Shown piece by piece: positions 26,748 through 35,527 of a DNA stretch of 64,000 nucleotides (positions are counted from its first letter, which is position 1; every line of letters starts with the position of its first letter). Under the pieces are notes generated by a model. That model made no database searches and was not told the origin of the DNA. It was given only the letters and a program-made list of their open reading frames with translations. The stretch lies in NCBI GenBank assembly GCA_043101845.1, contig JBICHN010000011.1:1054001-1118000 (forward strand), in the 5' to 3' direction. The position numbers and the translations under genes are program-made. Source of the stretch: JBICHN01 sp043101845 (GTDB lineage Bacteria; Planctomycetota; Phycisphaerae; Phycisphaerales; UBA5793).

Positions 26748-28817
26748 ATGAACCGTTCCAGATCCACAGCGCTCGCGCGACTCGGCGCCCTGCTCCTCGC
26801 GCACTCACTCGGGTCGGCGTTCGTCGCGGCCGACATCATTCGAGTACCGGGCGACTATCCGACGATCCAGGAAGCGATCGACGCCGCGGTCGACGGTGAT
26901 GAGGTGTATATCGATGGCGGCACATACCACGAGGCGATTGATTTCCTCGGCAAGTCGATTCGAGTCCTGGGGGCCCCGCCACCGTACGAGACGATCATCG
27001 ACGGCTCCCTGTCAACGGCAAGTGTCGTCACATTTCAATCGAACGAGCCGCGCGGAGCGATTCTTGAGCGGTGCACGATTCGACACGGCGTCGGTACCTG
27101 GATGACGACGAGTCATGGTTCAGAGCAGTTGGGCGGCGGACTGCTCATCAGGTCTGCGGCACGACCCTCCATCGTCGGTTGTACGATCGAACGCAACGTG
27201 GCTGATCGGGGTGGGGGCGCGATGATCATCGAAGACGCGGATCCCCTGTTTCGAGGTGTTCGATTCGACAGTAACTTCCTGTGGGGACGCGGGTCGGGAG
27301 GCGGCGCCTGCGTTGATGACGGCGCGTCGTCCGAATTCTCGGGTTGTCGATTCGTGCACAATGTTGGAGGATCCGGCGGCGGGCTCGGACTCGTCGACGC
27401 GGTGGTCCGGATCGCATACTGCTCGTTTGAGTTCAATACGGCGACACGATACGGAGGCGGGGGTGTCGCCATCGATCGCAACCGCCCGGTCTCAGTCGAT
27501 ATTTATTCCTGCTCATTCATTTCGAATCTGGCTCTCTGGGAAGGTGAATGGGGTGTTGGCGGTGCGATTCTGTCGTGGGGGAGGGACGCCTGGGCCGCGG
27601 GGCCACCTCTTCAGGTTCGATCATGTGATTTCACAATAAATATCGCGAAGGACGGAGGCGCCGTGGGAATCCTTTCCCGATCAATGCTGATCGAAGACTC
27701 TGACTTTCGCGAGAACGAAGCTCTATCCGAAGGAGGAGCGGTATACGGTGACGCCGACATCAGTTCCTCTGAATTCAACGAAAATCGGGCGACGCTCGGT
27801 GGGGCGCTTTACTCCTGCAAGGATGTCAGCGACTCATTATTTCTGAACAATTCGGCGATCGAGGGGGGAGGCGCGATCTATCGGGGTGGGGCGGTTAATG
27901 GTTGCCGCTTTGATTCCAACCGGGTCGATGGCCCGGACGGGCGGGGAGGCGCGATCTATTACAATCTGAGATCAGCGGTCGAGCATTGCGTGTTCGCCGG
28001 CAACCTCGCGACTGTCGGCGGCGCCGTCTGGAATGTATCGAATGTGCGGAATTCGCTCTTCTTCGAGAACATCGCGGAGCGAGGCGCCGCCGTCGCAGCC
28101 AGTGTCGACACGGTGATCTACCAATGCACCTTCGCACATAATCGGGCGCCCGTCGGCGAAACCGTCTTTGGAGACGAGACTTCGATTGTTCTCGCGGGTT
28201 CGATCCTGTGGGACAACGAAGGCGCCGCGATTGGTCCTCAAGGGTCGTCCTTCACGGTGCAAGAGTGCATCGTGGAAGGTGGAATCCCGTGGATGGAGAC
28301 CGGCTGCACGAGTCTTTACACCGAGGATCCCAGATTCTTCAACTCGTACGCGAATGACTATCGGCTTCGCGCTGGCTCGCCGGCGATCGACCGAGGTCAT
28401 CCCTACGAAGTTTCGGAATTCGATCTGGCGGCCGCTCCTCGCCGAAGGGGACCCTTCCAAGACATCGGCGCCTATGAATTTCAATTGAACGACCGCGGCT
28501 TCACGATTCGCGCACCGGTTCAGCCGTTGGTGGGCTCGGCGGCGGAACTCCCGTTCGGCGGCGCCCGGCCGGGTGACCGGGTGTACTTCGCGTATGCGCT
28601 CCGAACGGGCCGGGGAGAGGTCTCGATCTGCCCCGGCGTGTTCACCGACCTCGAGGCGCCCGTTGAGATCGGGATCGGTGTCGCCGATGAGCATGGCGCC
28701 GGATTCAGCCCGCGTCGCCGCGTCCGCGAGGCCGCCCGCGGCCGTGTGATGTACTTCCAGGCGCTCAACCTCGACACCTGCGAGGTGTCGAACCTCGTGA
28801 GCCACTACTGGAGATAG
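26748..28817 (+). CDS. Right-handed beta-helix secreted protein 3, shared C-terminal domain
   Basis: A 689-residue protein beginning at ATG 26748 with GGGAG 8 nt upstream. Signal peptide MNRSRSTALARLGALLLAHSLGSAFVAAD is followed by the same DIIRVPGDYPTIQ start as its paralogues. The middle is a GGG-rich beta-helix of low identity to the neighbours, while the first 90 codons and the last 110 or so are strongly conserved at DNA level with genes 2 and 4. It follows gene 2 by 49 bp, with the leader segment TTCGCACA...TGCACAGGGAGTTGGCC repeated before gene 4. Co-transcription as an operon with genes 2 and 4 is likely. Confidence 0.86.
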   Translation: MNRSRSTALARLGALLLAHSLGSAFVAADIIRVPGDYPTIQEAIDAAVDGDEVYIDGGTYHEAIDFLGKSIRVLGAPPPYETIIDGSLSTASVVTFQSNEPRGAILERCTIRHGVGTWMTTSHGSEQLGGGLLIRSAARPSIVGCTIERNVADRGGGAMIIEDADPLFRGVRFDSNFLWGRGSGGGACVDDGASSEFSGCRFVHNVGGSGGGLGLVDAVVRIAYCSFEFNTATRYGGGGVAIDRNRPVSVDIYSCSFISNLALWEGEWGVGGAILSWGRDAWAAGPPLQVRSCDFTINIAKDGGAVGILSRSMLIEDSDFRENEALSEGGAVYGDADISSSEFNENRATLGGALYSCKDVSDSLFLNNSAIEGGGAIYRGGAVNGCRFDSNRVDGPDGRGGAIYYNLRSAVEHCVFAGNLATVGGAVWNVSNVRNSLFFENIAERGAAVAASVDTVIYQCTFAHNRAPVGETVFGDETSIVLAGSILWDNEGAAIGPQGSSFTVQECIVEGGIPWMETGCTSLYTEDPRFFNSYANDYRLRAGSPAIDRGHPYEVSEFDLAAAPRRRGPFQDIGAYEFQLNDRGFTIRAPVQPLVGSAAELPFGGARPGDRVYFAYALRTGRGEVSICPGVFTDLEAPVEIGIGVADEHGAGFSPRRRVREAARGRVMYFQALNLDTCEVSNLVSHYWR

Positions 28818-28866
28818 ACCGCGGCCCCGGTAACTTCGCACATTCCCATTGCACAGGGAGTTGGCC

Positions 28867-30984
28867 ATGAACCGTTTTCGATCAGTAACCCTCGCGCGTA
28901 TTGGCGTGCTGTTCCTCGCGCACTCACTCGGGTCGGCGTTCGTCGCGGCCGACATCATCGAAGTCCCGGGCGATTATCCGACGATCCAGGAAGCGATCGA
29001 CGCCGCCGTGGACGGTGACGAGGTGCATGTGGCGTCCGGCACCTGGTACGAGGCGATCGACTTCCTCGGGAAGTCGATTCGCGTGTTCGGCGCGAATCCG
29101 CATCGGCGGACCATCATCGATGGAACCTTCGAGAACCGGAGTGTCGTCACCTTTCAATCGAATGAGCCACGCGGCGCGGTTCTTGAACACTGCACGATCC
29201 GGTACGGATCGGGCACGCTCGAGAAGATCGCGAACGGTCACGAGCGGTGGGGCGGGGGTCTCCTTATCCGGTCCGCGGCGCGCCCCACGATCATCGACTG
29301 CCGGATCGAGCGCAACGCGACCGATCGTGGGGGCGGCGTCATGGTCGCCGAAGACGCCGACCCGATCTTCCGCGATGTCACCTTCAGCGAAAATGTTGTG
29401 TGGGGCACACGAATCGGCGCCGGGGCTCGAGTGGACGAGGGCGCGGCCGCTCAGTTCATACGGTGTTCCTTCACTCAGAACACCGCGGGCTCAGGCGGCG
29501 GACTGGGCGTCTACCACGCACGGGTGCAGGTCAAAGACTGCTCTTTCGTGGGGAATACCGCGACGGGCGAGGGCGGCGGCGCCATTCGCCACATAAGTCC
29601 CTTCCCGCTTGAGATCGAAGGGTCTTCGTTTCGAGGAAATATCGCGCTCCGGAACTCGAGCCAGAAGGGGCAGGGCGGCGCCATCATGACGATCTCGCCC
29701 TTGTCCGTCCGATTGTCCGAATTCATCGAGAATCTCGCGGATGAGGGGGGCGCGATTTCGTTCAGTCGCACCCGGGGTCCAATCACGGTCGAGCAGTGCA
29801 CTTTTCGCGCGAATGGTGCGACAGAGAACGCCGGCGCGGTGCATGTGAGTAGTACAGCCGAAGGAATTACGATTCGATTCTGCGAGTTCGTGGAGAACTC
29901 GGCCCCTCGCGGAGGGGCGCAGCACGGGAAGATTCGCGTCGAAGACTCGTCCTTTGTGCGCAATCGGGCGACGGAGAATGGAGGCGCTTGCATCTACGCG
30001 GGTGAGTTCATCCGGTGTTACTTTGAGGGCAATACTGCGACGGAACTAGGGGGCGCCGTTTTCGTCGCGGACTCCATTCAGGATTGCCATTTCGAATCGA
30101 ATCGAGCGGACGCGCGGGGGGGCGCCCTGAGTTCGATCCGATATCCGAATGTTGATCGTTGCGTGTTCGTCGGCAATCGCGCCCCGATCGGCGGCGCCGT
30201 GGACGAGGCGCACTCCGTCAAGAACTCGCTCTTCCTCGACAATGTCGCCGATCGAGGCGCCGCAGTCGCGGGGGACGGGACCGCGATTATTCTCTGTACC
30301 TTCTCGCGCAATCGGGCGATCGAGGGCGAGGTCATCTTCGATGATCGTTCAGTGACCCTGCTGGCGAGTTCCATTCTGTGGGACAACGACGGCGCCGCAG
30401 TCGGACCTCTCGGATCCGAGTTTGTGGTGGAGGACTGCATTATCGAGGGCGGAGTTCCCTGGATGGACGAGTACTTCGTAACCATCCTGACCGAGGATCC
30501 GCAATTTGTGGATCCAGCCGCGGATGACTTCTCATTGCGTCCGGACTCGCCCGCCATCGACTGGGGCAGTCCCTATTACCTGACGAGCTTCGACCTCGCC
30601 GGGCTCCCGCGCCGGGTCGGTCCGTTCCCGGACATCGGGGCCTACGAGTTCCAAGCGAATGACCGGGGCTTCGCGATTCGTGAGCCGGGTCCGTTCACCG
30701 GCCGTTCGGGAGAGATTCCGTTCGGCGGCGCCAGGCCGGGTGACCGGGTGTACTTCGCGTACTCCTTCCAGACGGGCCGGGAGAAGGTCTCGATCTGCCC
30801 GGGTGTGTTCACCGACCTCGAGGCGCCGGTCGGAATCGGGACGAGTGTCGCCGATGAGCAGGGCGCCGGCTTCAGCCCGAGCCGCGTCGTTCGCGAAGCC
30901 GCCCGCGGTCGGGTGATGTACTTCCAGGCGCTCAACCTCGACACCTGCGAGGTCTCGAACCTCGTGAGCCAGTACTTCCGGTGA
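28867..30984 (+). CDS. Right-handed beta-helix secreted protein 4, shared C-terminal domain
   Basis: The protein has 705 residues from ATG 28867, with the same GGGAGTTGGCC ribosome-binding region as gene 3. The signal peptide (MNRFRSVTLARIGVLFLAHSLGSAFVAAD) is nearly that of gene 3. Many rungs have paired features such as VRNRATENGGA and VGNRAPIGGAVDE. Near the end are the D-P-x-F-V-D-P-A and DSPAIDWG turns common in the 'choice-of-anchor' style of beta-helix proteins, then the shared C-terminal domain (CEVSNLVSQYFR). It is the last of the array; a hairpin follows 70 bp later. Confidence 0.86.
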   Translation: MNRFRSVTLARIGVLFLAHSLGSAFVAADIIEVPGDYPTIQEAIDAAVDGDEVHVASGTWYEAIDFLGKSIRVFGANPHRRTIIDGTFENRSVVTFQSNEPRGAVLEHCTIRYGSGTLEKIANGHERWGGGLLIRSAARPTIIDCRIERNATDRGGGVMVAEDADPIFRDVTFSENVVWGTRIGAGARVDEGAAAQFIRCSFTQNTAGSGGGLGVYHARVQVKDCSFVGNTATGEGGGAIRHISPFPLEIEGSSFRGNIALRNSSQKGQGGAIMTISPLSVRLSEFIENLADEGGAISFSRTRGPITVEQCTFRANGATENAGAVHVSSTAEGITIRFCEFVENSAPRGGAQHGKIRVEDSSFVRNRATENGGACIYAGEFIRCYFEGNTATELGGAVFVADSIQDCHFESNRADARGGALSSIRYPNVDRCVFVGNRAPIGGAVDEAHSVKNSLFLDNVADRGAAVAGDGTAIILCTFSRNRAIEGEVIFDDRSVTLLASSILWDNDGAAVGPLGSEFVVEDCIIEGGVPWMDEYFVTILTEDPQFVDPAADDFSLRPDSPAIDWGSPYYLTSFDLAGLPRRVGPFPDIGAYEFQANDRGFAIREPGPFTGRSGEIPFGGARPGDRVYFAYSFQTGREKVSICPGVFTDLEAPVGIGTSVADEQGAGFSPSRVVREAARGRVMYFQALNLDTCEVSNLVSQYFR

Positions 30985-31053
30985 CGCGGCGCCACAGAAA
31001 GCGCCGAGTTCGGTTTCCCAAGGGAATCAACGGCCGATGCAGGACAAACTTCG

Positions 31054-31106
31054 TTGAGCGTGTGGTCACGCGCCCGGTGTCAGGACCGGGCGCGGCCCGC
31101 GCTCAA
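31054..31106. terminator. Hairpin between convergent genes
   Basis: CGCGCCCGGT (31069-31078) and ACCGGGCGCG (31085-31094) form a 10-bp stem. An outer pair TTGAGCG/CGCTCAA (31054-31060 and 31100-31106) encloses it. Neither side has a T run, so it is a weak bidirectional terminator candidate. Confidence 0.4.
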
Positions 31107-31789
31107 TCGGACGAATCGTTCGAGGCCATCAACTGCGCCCGCGCGGCCCGCGCCTCGTTGATCCGCCGGCGCAGTTTCGCCTCGAGATGCGGATCGCGCG
31201 CGATCGGCTCCCAGAACTGTCCCTTGAGGCCGCGCTCTTCGAGCAGCGGATCCTCGTAATACGAACTCCGGCGGAGCGACGCGGTCTCGACCTGCCGTCC
31301 GGGTCGGTGCGCCCGTTCGATGAACACGCGCACATCCATGAGCAGCGGCCCGCCGCTCTCGGCCGGCTCGAACGGGTCGACCCCCGGGGTCACCTGCTGG
31401 GCGCCGGCGGGCGGCAGAGGATCATCCGGCGACGCGGTCATCGGCAGGAACTCGACGCGGACGATTCGCCGCTGATGCTGGATCGTCGACTCCCACGCCT
31501 GGGCGACCGTCGTATTGTCGCCGCGCCACGGTTCGACGATGCTCGCCGAAGTGCGCGGCTGGGTCGTAATGACGCCGAGCCGGCGATCGACCCGGTCGAG
31601 ACGGAATCGCGAATCGCGCAACGCGTCGAGCGTCGCGTCGAAGTACTCGTCGTAATCCCTCTGATTGAGCTGCGTGAGCGACGCCCCCTCCGGCGTCGCC
31701 GAGCAACCGATTCCCAGAACGAGCGCGGCCATCGACCATGCGATCACCGACACCCGACCGATCCACCACCCGTTCGCTCTTCGCGCCAT
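31103..31789 (-). CDS. Lipoprotein of unknown function
   Basis: The protein has 228 residues from ATG 31789, with GGAG 10 nt upstream. A signal of lipoprotein type ends in VLGIGC, so the cysteine at about residue 26 is probably lipidated. The mature part begins SATPEGASLTQLNQRDYDEYFDATLDALRDSRFRLDRVDRRLGVITTQPRTSASIVEPW, a pattern of envelope lipoproteins that compare two conformers of a domain, but no family was recognised. The C terminus is basic and helical. It diverges from pfp with 99 bp between the starts. Confidence 0.7.
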   Translation of the reverse strand: MARRANGWWIGRVSVIAWSMAALVLGIGCSATPEGASLTQLNQRDYDEYFDATLDALRDSRFRLDRVDRRLGVITTQPRTSASIVEPWRGDNTTVAQAWESTIQHQRRIVRVEFLPMTASPDDPLPPAGAQQVTPGVDPFEPAESGGPLLMDVRVFIERAHRPGRQVETASLRRSSYYEDPLLEERGLKGQFWEPIARDPHLEAKLRRRINEARAARAQLMASNDSSD

Positions 31790-31888
31790 CCTCGCGCTCC
31801 GCGTCTCACTGAGTCGTCGTCGAAGCGTAGGATACCGTGTTTCACGGGAACATCGAGCGGCAGGCTGGAGAGGGCAGGCGGATAACCA

Positions 31889-33094
31889 ATGGAACGGACC
31901 TCGTCGGGGAACCCCGTCGGCAACGCCGTCATCGGACAGGCGGGTGGGCCGACGGCGGTCATCAACCAGTCGCTCGTCGGTGTCATCGAGGGCCTGCGCG
32001 GCCAGATCGAGATCCGAAAGATCTTCGGGATGAAGCACGGTGTGACCGGGCTCATCAACGACGATCTCATTGACCTCACGAAGCTGCACGAAGGTCGACT
32101 CGGCGCCGTGGCGGCGACGCCGTCCGCCGCGCTCGGCTCCACGCGCGATAAGCCGGACGAGCAGTCGTGCAGTCGAATCTTCGAGGCGTGCTCGCGTCAC
32201 GGGATTCATTACTTCTTCTACATCGGCGGCAACGACTCAGCGGACACCTGCCGCATCGTGAACGAGATGGCGGACGAAGCCGGCTATGAGCTTCGCTGCT
32301 TTCATATCCCGAAGACGATCGACAACGACCTGCCGCATTCCGATCACACGCCGGGCTATCCATCGGCCGCGAAGTTCGTCGCGCAGGCGTTCATGGGCGA
32401 CAACCTCGACAACCGCGCGCTGCCCGGGATCAAAATCAACATCGTCATGGGGCGGCACGCCGGCTGGCTTACCGCGGCGTCGGCGCTCGCGAGGCAGCAG
32501 GCGGGTGACGGCCCGCATCTCATCTACCTGCCCGAGGTCGCGTTCGACGAGAATGAATTCGTCGAATCGGTCGCGGACTGCTACGAGAAGCACCGTCGTT
32601 GCCTGATCGCCGCGTCGGAGGGAATCCATGACGGCGAGGGGACGCCGATTACGAAGCGCATCGCCGCGTCGCTCGATCGTGATGCGCACGGCAACCTGCA
32701 ACTCTCGGGCACCGGCGCGCTCGGTGATCACCTTTCTCAGCTTGTCAAGAAGACGATTCCCCGGGCTCGCGTTCGCGCCGACACCTTCGGCTACCTCCAG
32801 CGTTCATTCTGCGGCTGCGTATCCGAGGTCGACGCGGATGAAGCGCGTCGAGCGGGACAGGCGGCCGCGGAGTTCGCGCTCGACGGCGATCTCGACGGCT
32901 CGATCGTGATCAAGCGCGTCAACAACTTTCCCTACGAAGCGAAGATGGACCGCGTGGGCCTCAGACAGGTCGCGGCGCAGACGCGAACGCTTGACGCCGA
33001 GTTCATTGAGGGGGCGCACAATGTGAGCGATGCGTTCGTGCAGTACCTCAAGCCGCTCGTCGGCAAGCTTCCGGTGATCGGCCGCCTCTATTGA
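31889..33094 (+). CDS. pfp: Pyrophosphate-dependent 6-phosphofructokinase
   Basis: A 401-residue PfkA-fold enzyme. The glycine-rich N terminus is IGQAGGPTAVINQSL. GGND at 113-116 and PKTIDND at 141-147 carry the aspartate and lysine that mark the PPi-using group rather than the ATP-using one. MGRHAGWL and the substrate loop PEVAFDENEF follow. The enzyme interconverts fructose 6-phosphate and fructose 1,6-bisphosphate reversibly, so it can serve both glycolysis and gluconeogenesis. A purine-rich GGAGAGGGCAGGCGG region lies before the ATG. Its end overlaps the convergent TPR gene by 7 bp. Confidence 0.92.
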   Translation: MERTSSGNPVGNAVIGQAGGPTAVINQSLVGVIEGLRGQIEIRKIFGMKHGVTGLINDDLIDLTKLHEGRLGAVAATPSAALGSTRDKPDEQSCSRIFEACSRHGIHYFFYIGGNDSADTCRIVNEMADEAGYELRCFHIPKTIDNDLPHSDHTPGYPSAAKFVAQAFMGDNLDNRALPGIKINIVMGRHAGWLTAASALARQQAGDGPHLIYLPEVAFDENEFVESVADCYEKHRRCLIAASEGIHDGEGTPITKRIAASLDRDAHGNLQLSGTGALGDHLSQLVKKTIPRARVRADTFGYLQRSFCGCVSEVDADEARRAGQAAAEFALDGDLDGSIVIKRVNNFPYEAKMDRVGLRQVAAQTRTLDAEFIEGAHNVSDAFVQYLKPLVGKLPVIGRLY

Positions 33095-33702
33095 CGCGCG
33101 AGGGGCAGCTTCTTCTCGAGGGCCGCGATGAATTCCGGACGCGCCTCGCGACCGAGGCGGCGCGCCTCTTCGACTTCCTGCTGCGCGCCGTGGTAGTCAC
33201 CCTGTTGAAAGTATGCGACGGCGAGGTTGAGGTGTACGCCGGCGTCGTCGGATCGACTGAGCAGATTGTGGTAGGCCACGATCGCTTCGTCGAGTCGTCC
33301 CTGCGCGTGAAGCGATACGGCGGAGTCGAACATCGCCTGCGCTTCTTCCTTGGAGAGACCCTCGGGCTTGTGCACCGCTGCGGGCAACTCGTTCCCGCCC
33401 GATGACTCCCCGGGGGACGCGGGGGCGCCGAGCGCCGAGGACAACAGCGAATCGATTCCAGATCGCTCGTTCCGGTCACCGGCGCCGGGCATCTCGGACT
33501 GCGCCGCGGTGAGCCCCTGGGTCTGGGCGACCTGGTCGACGAGTCGATTGAGCGCCCCCTGCGCCGCTTCACTTCCGCCGAACGCGCTCAGGTCGCCGTT
33601 CGCGAGGGCGAGCATCGGCTCGATGAGTCGGCTGACCGAATAGAGCGAAACGCAGCCGACCGACACATACAGAAATACTTTGAATGTGCGCCATCCAGTC
33701 AT
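33088..33702 (-). CDS. Membrane-anchored TPR protein
   Basis: A 204-residue protein from ATG 33702 (TTG 33711 is an alternative). One membrane helix lies near residues 8-28 (FKVFLYVSVGCVSLYSVSRLI). A flexible Pro/Ser/Gly-rich linker follows, and then two TPR units at about 120-190 (AMFDSAVSLHAQGRLDEAIVAY, LNLAVAYFQQGDYHGAQQEV). TPR units bind peptides or partner proteins. No further function can be stated. The gene overlaps pfp at the 3' end. Confidence 0.75.
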   Translation of the reverse strand: MTGWRTFKVFLYVSVGCVSLYSVSRLIEPMLALANGDLSAFGGSEAAQGALNRLVDQVAQTQGLTAAQSEMPGAGDRNERSGIDSLLSSALGAPASPGESSGGNELPAAVHKPEGLSKEEAQAMFDSAVSLHAQGRLDEAIVAYHNLLSRSDDAGVHLNLAVAYFQQGDYHGAQQEVEEARRLGREARPEFIAALEKKLPLARQ

Positions 33703-33791
33703 GTCGCGCAAGATCGGGCCGCATCGGGGTCGCCTTCATCGAGAAAATGGGGAGCCGTCAACGGCCGAGCCGGTCGCGCCGGACCGAACGG

Positions 33792-34976
33792 TTATGACGA
33801 TGGGGGGTCCAGCGGAAGAGCCCGGGCGGTCTCGAGAAAGCGCCGGTAGTTCGACCGAACCTCGGTCATTGAATCGCCGCCGAACTTCTCACGAAACGCC
33901 GCAGCGATCTCGAAGCCGACGACATTCTCCATGACCACGCTCGCGGCGCTCACGGCACAGATATCGGACCGTTCGTACTGGCTCGTCTCCGCTTCCTTCG
34001 TCTCGAGATTGACGGAGGGAAGCCCTCTGAGAAGCGTGCTGATTGGCTTCATGGCGCCACGCACGACGACGGGCTGTCCGTTCGTCATGCCGCCTTCGAG
34101 TCCACCGGCGTTGTTCGAGGCGCGGACGAAGCCGAGATTCGGCGCGTCTCGTCGGGTCTTGTCGAATGCGATCGGGTCGTGAACCTGAGAGCCCGGCCGT
34201 CGAGTCGCTTCGAATCCGAGCCCGATCTCGACTCCCTTGAACGCCTGAATGCCCATGACCGCGGCGCCGAGGCGAGAGTCGAGCTTCTCGAACCAGTTCA
34301 TGGCGCTGCCGAGCCCGATCGGCAAGCCGAAGACCTGAGCTTCGACGATCCCGCCGACGGTGTCCTTGTCCTTCTTCGCCTGCCTGATGAGCTCGACCAT
34401 GCGACCGCTCGCTTCGAGATCGGGGCAGTAGACCTCGCTCTTGTCGCGCTGTTCACGCACGGCTTCGACAATCGACTCCGATAGTTCGATCGCGCCATCG
34501 ATGGCGCCGATCGATCGAACGAAGCCGATAACCTCGATCTCGAATTCGCGCAGCAACACGCGCGCGACGGCGCCGGCCGCGACACGGGCCGCCGTTTCCC
34601 GCGCGCTCGCCCGCTCGAGCGTCTCCCGACAGTCGATGGTGAGCCACTTCACGCTCCCGGCGAGGTCGGCATGCCCCGGCCGCGGTCGATATACCGGCGG
34701 AGTCTTCTCGAGATCGTCGAGTCTCGAGTCTCGATTCGCGATCTGCATGACGAGCGGCGAGCCGATCGTGCGCCCGCGACGAACACCGCTCAGAAAAGTG
34801 ACGGAGTCCGATTCAATCCGCTGGCGACCTCCGCGGCCGTATCCACCCTGTCGACGCGCGAGTTCGCCGTTGATGAAATCGAGATCGAGTTCGAGTCCGG
34901 CGGGCAAACCGTTCACGAGCGCCAGCATCGCCGGTCCGTGCGATTCACCCGCGGTATGACAGGTCAAGGCAGGCAT
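33792..34976 (-). CDS. aroC: Chorismate synthase
   Basis: A 394-residue AroC, last step of the shikimate pathway (EPSP to chorismate, needing reduced FMN). Signatures are GESHGPAMLALVNGLPAG, RQGGYGRGGRQRIE, SGVRRGRTIGSPL, RPGHADLAGSVKW, RASARETAARVAAGAVAR and VRASNNAGGLEGGMTNGQPVVVRGAMKPI. TAGAGT lies 8 nt upstream of the start codon on the same strand and no Shine-Dalgarno is seen, so the transcript may be leaderless. Confidence 0.96.
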   Translation of the reverse strand: MPALTCHTAGESHGPAMLALVNGLPAGLELDLDFINGELARRQGGYGRGGRQRIESDSVTFLSGVRRGRTIGSPLVMQIANRDSRLDDLEKTPPVYRPRPGHADLAGSVKWLTIDCRETLERASARETAARVAAGAVARVLLREFEIEVIGFVRSIGAIDGAIELSESIVEAVREQRDKSEVYCPDLEASGRMVELIRQAKKDKDTVGGIVEAQVFGLPIGLGSAMNWFEKLDSRLGAAVMGIQAFKGVEIGLGFEATRRPGSQVHDPIAFDKTRRDAPNLGFVRASNNAGGLEGGMTNGQPVVVRGAMKPISTLLRGLPSVNLETKEAETSQYERSDICAVSAASVVMENVVGFEIAAAFREKFGGDSMTEVRSNYRRFLETARALPLDPPSS

Positions 34977-35093
34977 TGGCGGTCACTCTAGCCGATGGAG
35001 TCGCGTCCTGCGAGGTCGTGGGGCGAGGGTCGCTGGTTGTCGAGTTCTCTGAGCGGCTCTAGACTCGCCGCGTATTCTCCGGAGAGACCTCGC

Positions 35094-35429
35094 ATGCCCG
35101 CGCCTGCTCACGCCCAACTCGCTGTCGGTGAACGCGTCCGCGTCACACAGCAGATTCCTCAGCGTGATGACAACTGGACGACGACGGTCGAGGGCGAAGT
35201 CGTGTCATACCGGCAGGCGAAGACTGGTTCGTGGTTCGCCCATTCGAAGGATGATCGACTCTGGCTCGATCGACTCGAACTCCGGCTCGACGACGGCGAG
35301 ATCACGATCTGCAATCTCGATCAGTTTTCGCGCGTGGAGATCATGGACAAGCCGGCGCCTCCCGCAGAGCCGGACGACATGCATCCCGATGACGGCGCCG
35401 ACGAGACTGAGGCGAACTCCAACGAATAG
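35094..35429 (+). CDS. Small hypothetical protein (beta-barrel-like, acidic tail)
   Basis: The protein has 111 residues from ATG 35094, supported by GGAGAG 7 nt upstream. Residues 10-85 read like a small beta-barrel (VGERVRVTQQI, TTVEGEVVSYRQAKTGSWFAHSKDDRLWLDRLELRLDDGEITICNLDQFSRVEIM), similar in style to SH3-like or OB-like modules. The last 25 are acidic. No family was identified. It is flanked by aroC (opposite strand) and the repeat-protein gene (convergent). Confidence 0.7.
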   Translation: MPAPAHAQLAVGERVRVTQQIPQRDDNWTTTVEGEVVSYRQAKTGSWFAHSKDDRLWLDRLELRLDDGEITICNLDQFSRVEIMDKPAPPAEPDDMHPDDGADETEANSNE

Positions 35430-35454
35430 GGGCTCGTCACTTCGGCTTCTCGGG

Positions 35455-35490
35455 GTCGTCGAAAAGCGACGACGCCCCTCGAGAGGGGCG
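35455..35490. terminator. Two adjacent hairpins between convergent genes
   Basis: GTCGTCG/CGACGAC (35455-35461 and 35467-35473, loop AAAAG) and CGCCCCTC/GAGGGGCG (35473-35480 and 35483-35490) are perfect stems back to back. On the minus strand the second hairpin is followed by TCGTCGCTTTTCG. T runs are weak, so they are likely but not certain terminators. Confidence 0.5.
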
Positions 35491-35527
35491 CCGCCGCGGA
35501 TCGGATGTCAAAGCCAGTGATTGAGCC

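Larger units (their letters stand above)
22475..30984 (+). repeat. Tandem array of four paralogous beta-helix genes
   Basis: Four genes in the same orientation share conserved 5' ends (signal peptide to residue 90 or so) and 3' ends (last 300 bp) and strongly diverged centres. The 3' 80 bp of genes 2, 3 and 4 are almost identical. This mosaic pattern fits tandem duplication with gene conversion at the ends. Confidence 0.85.
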
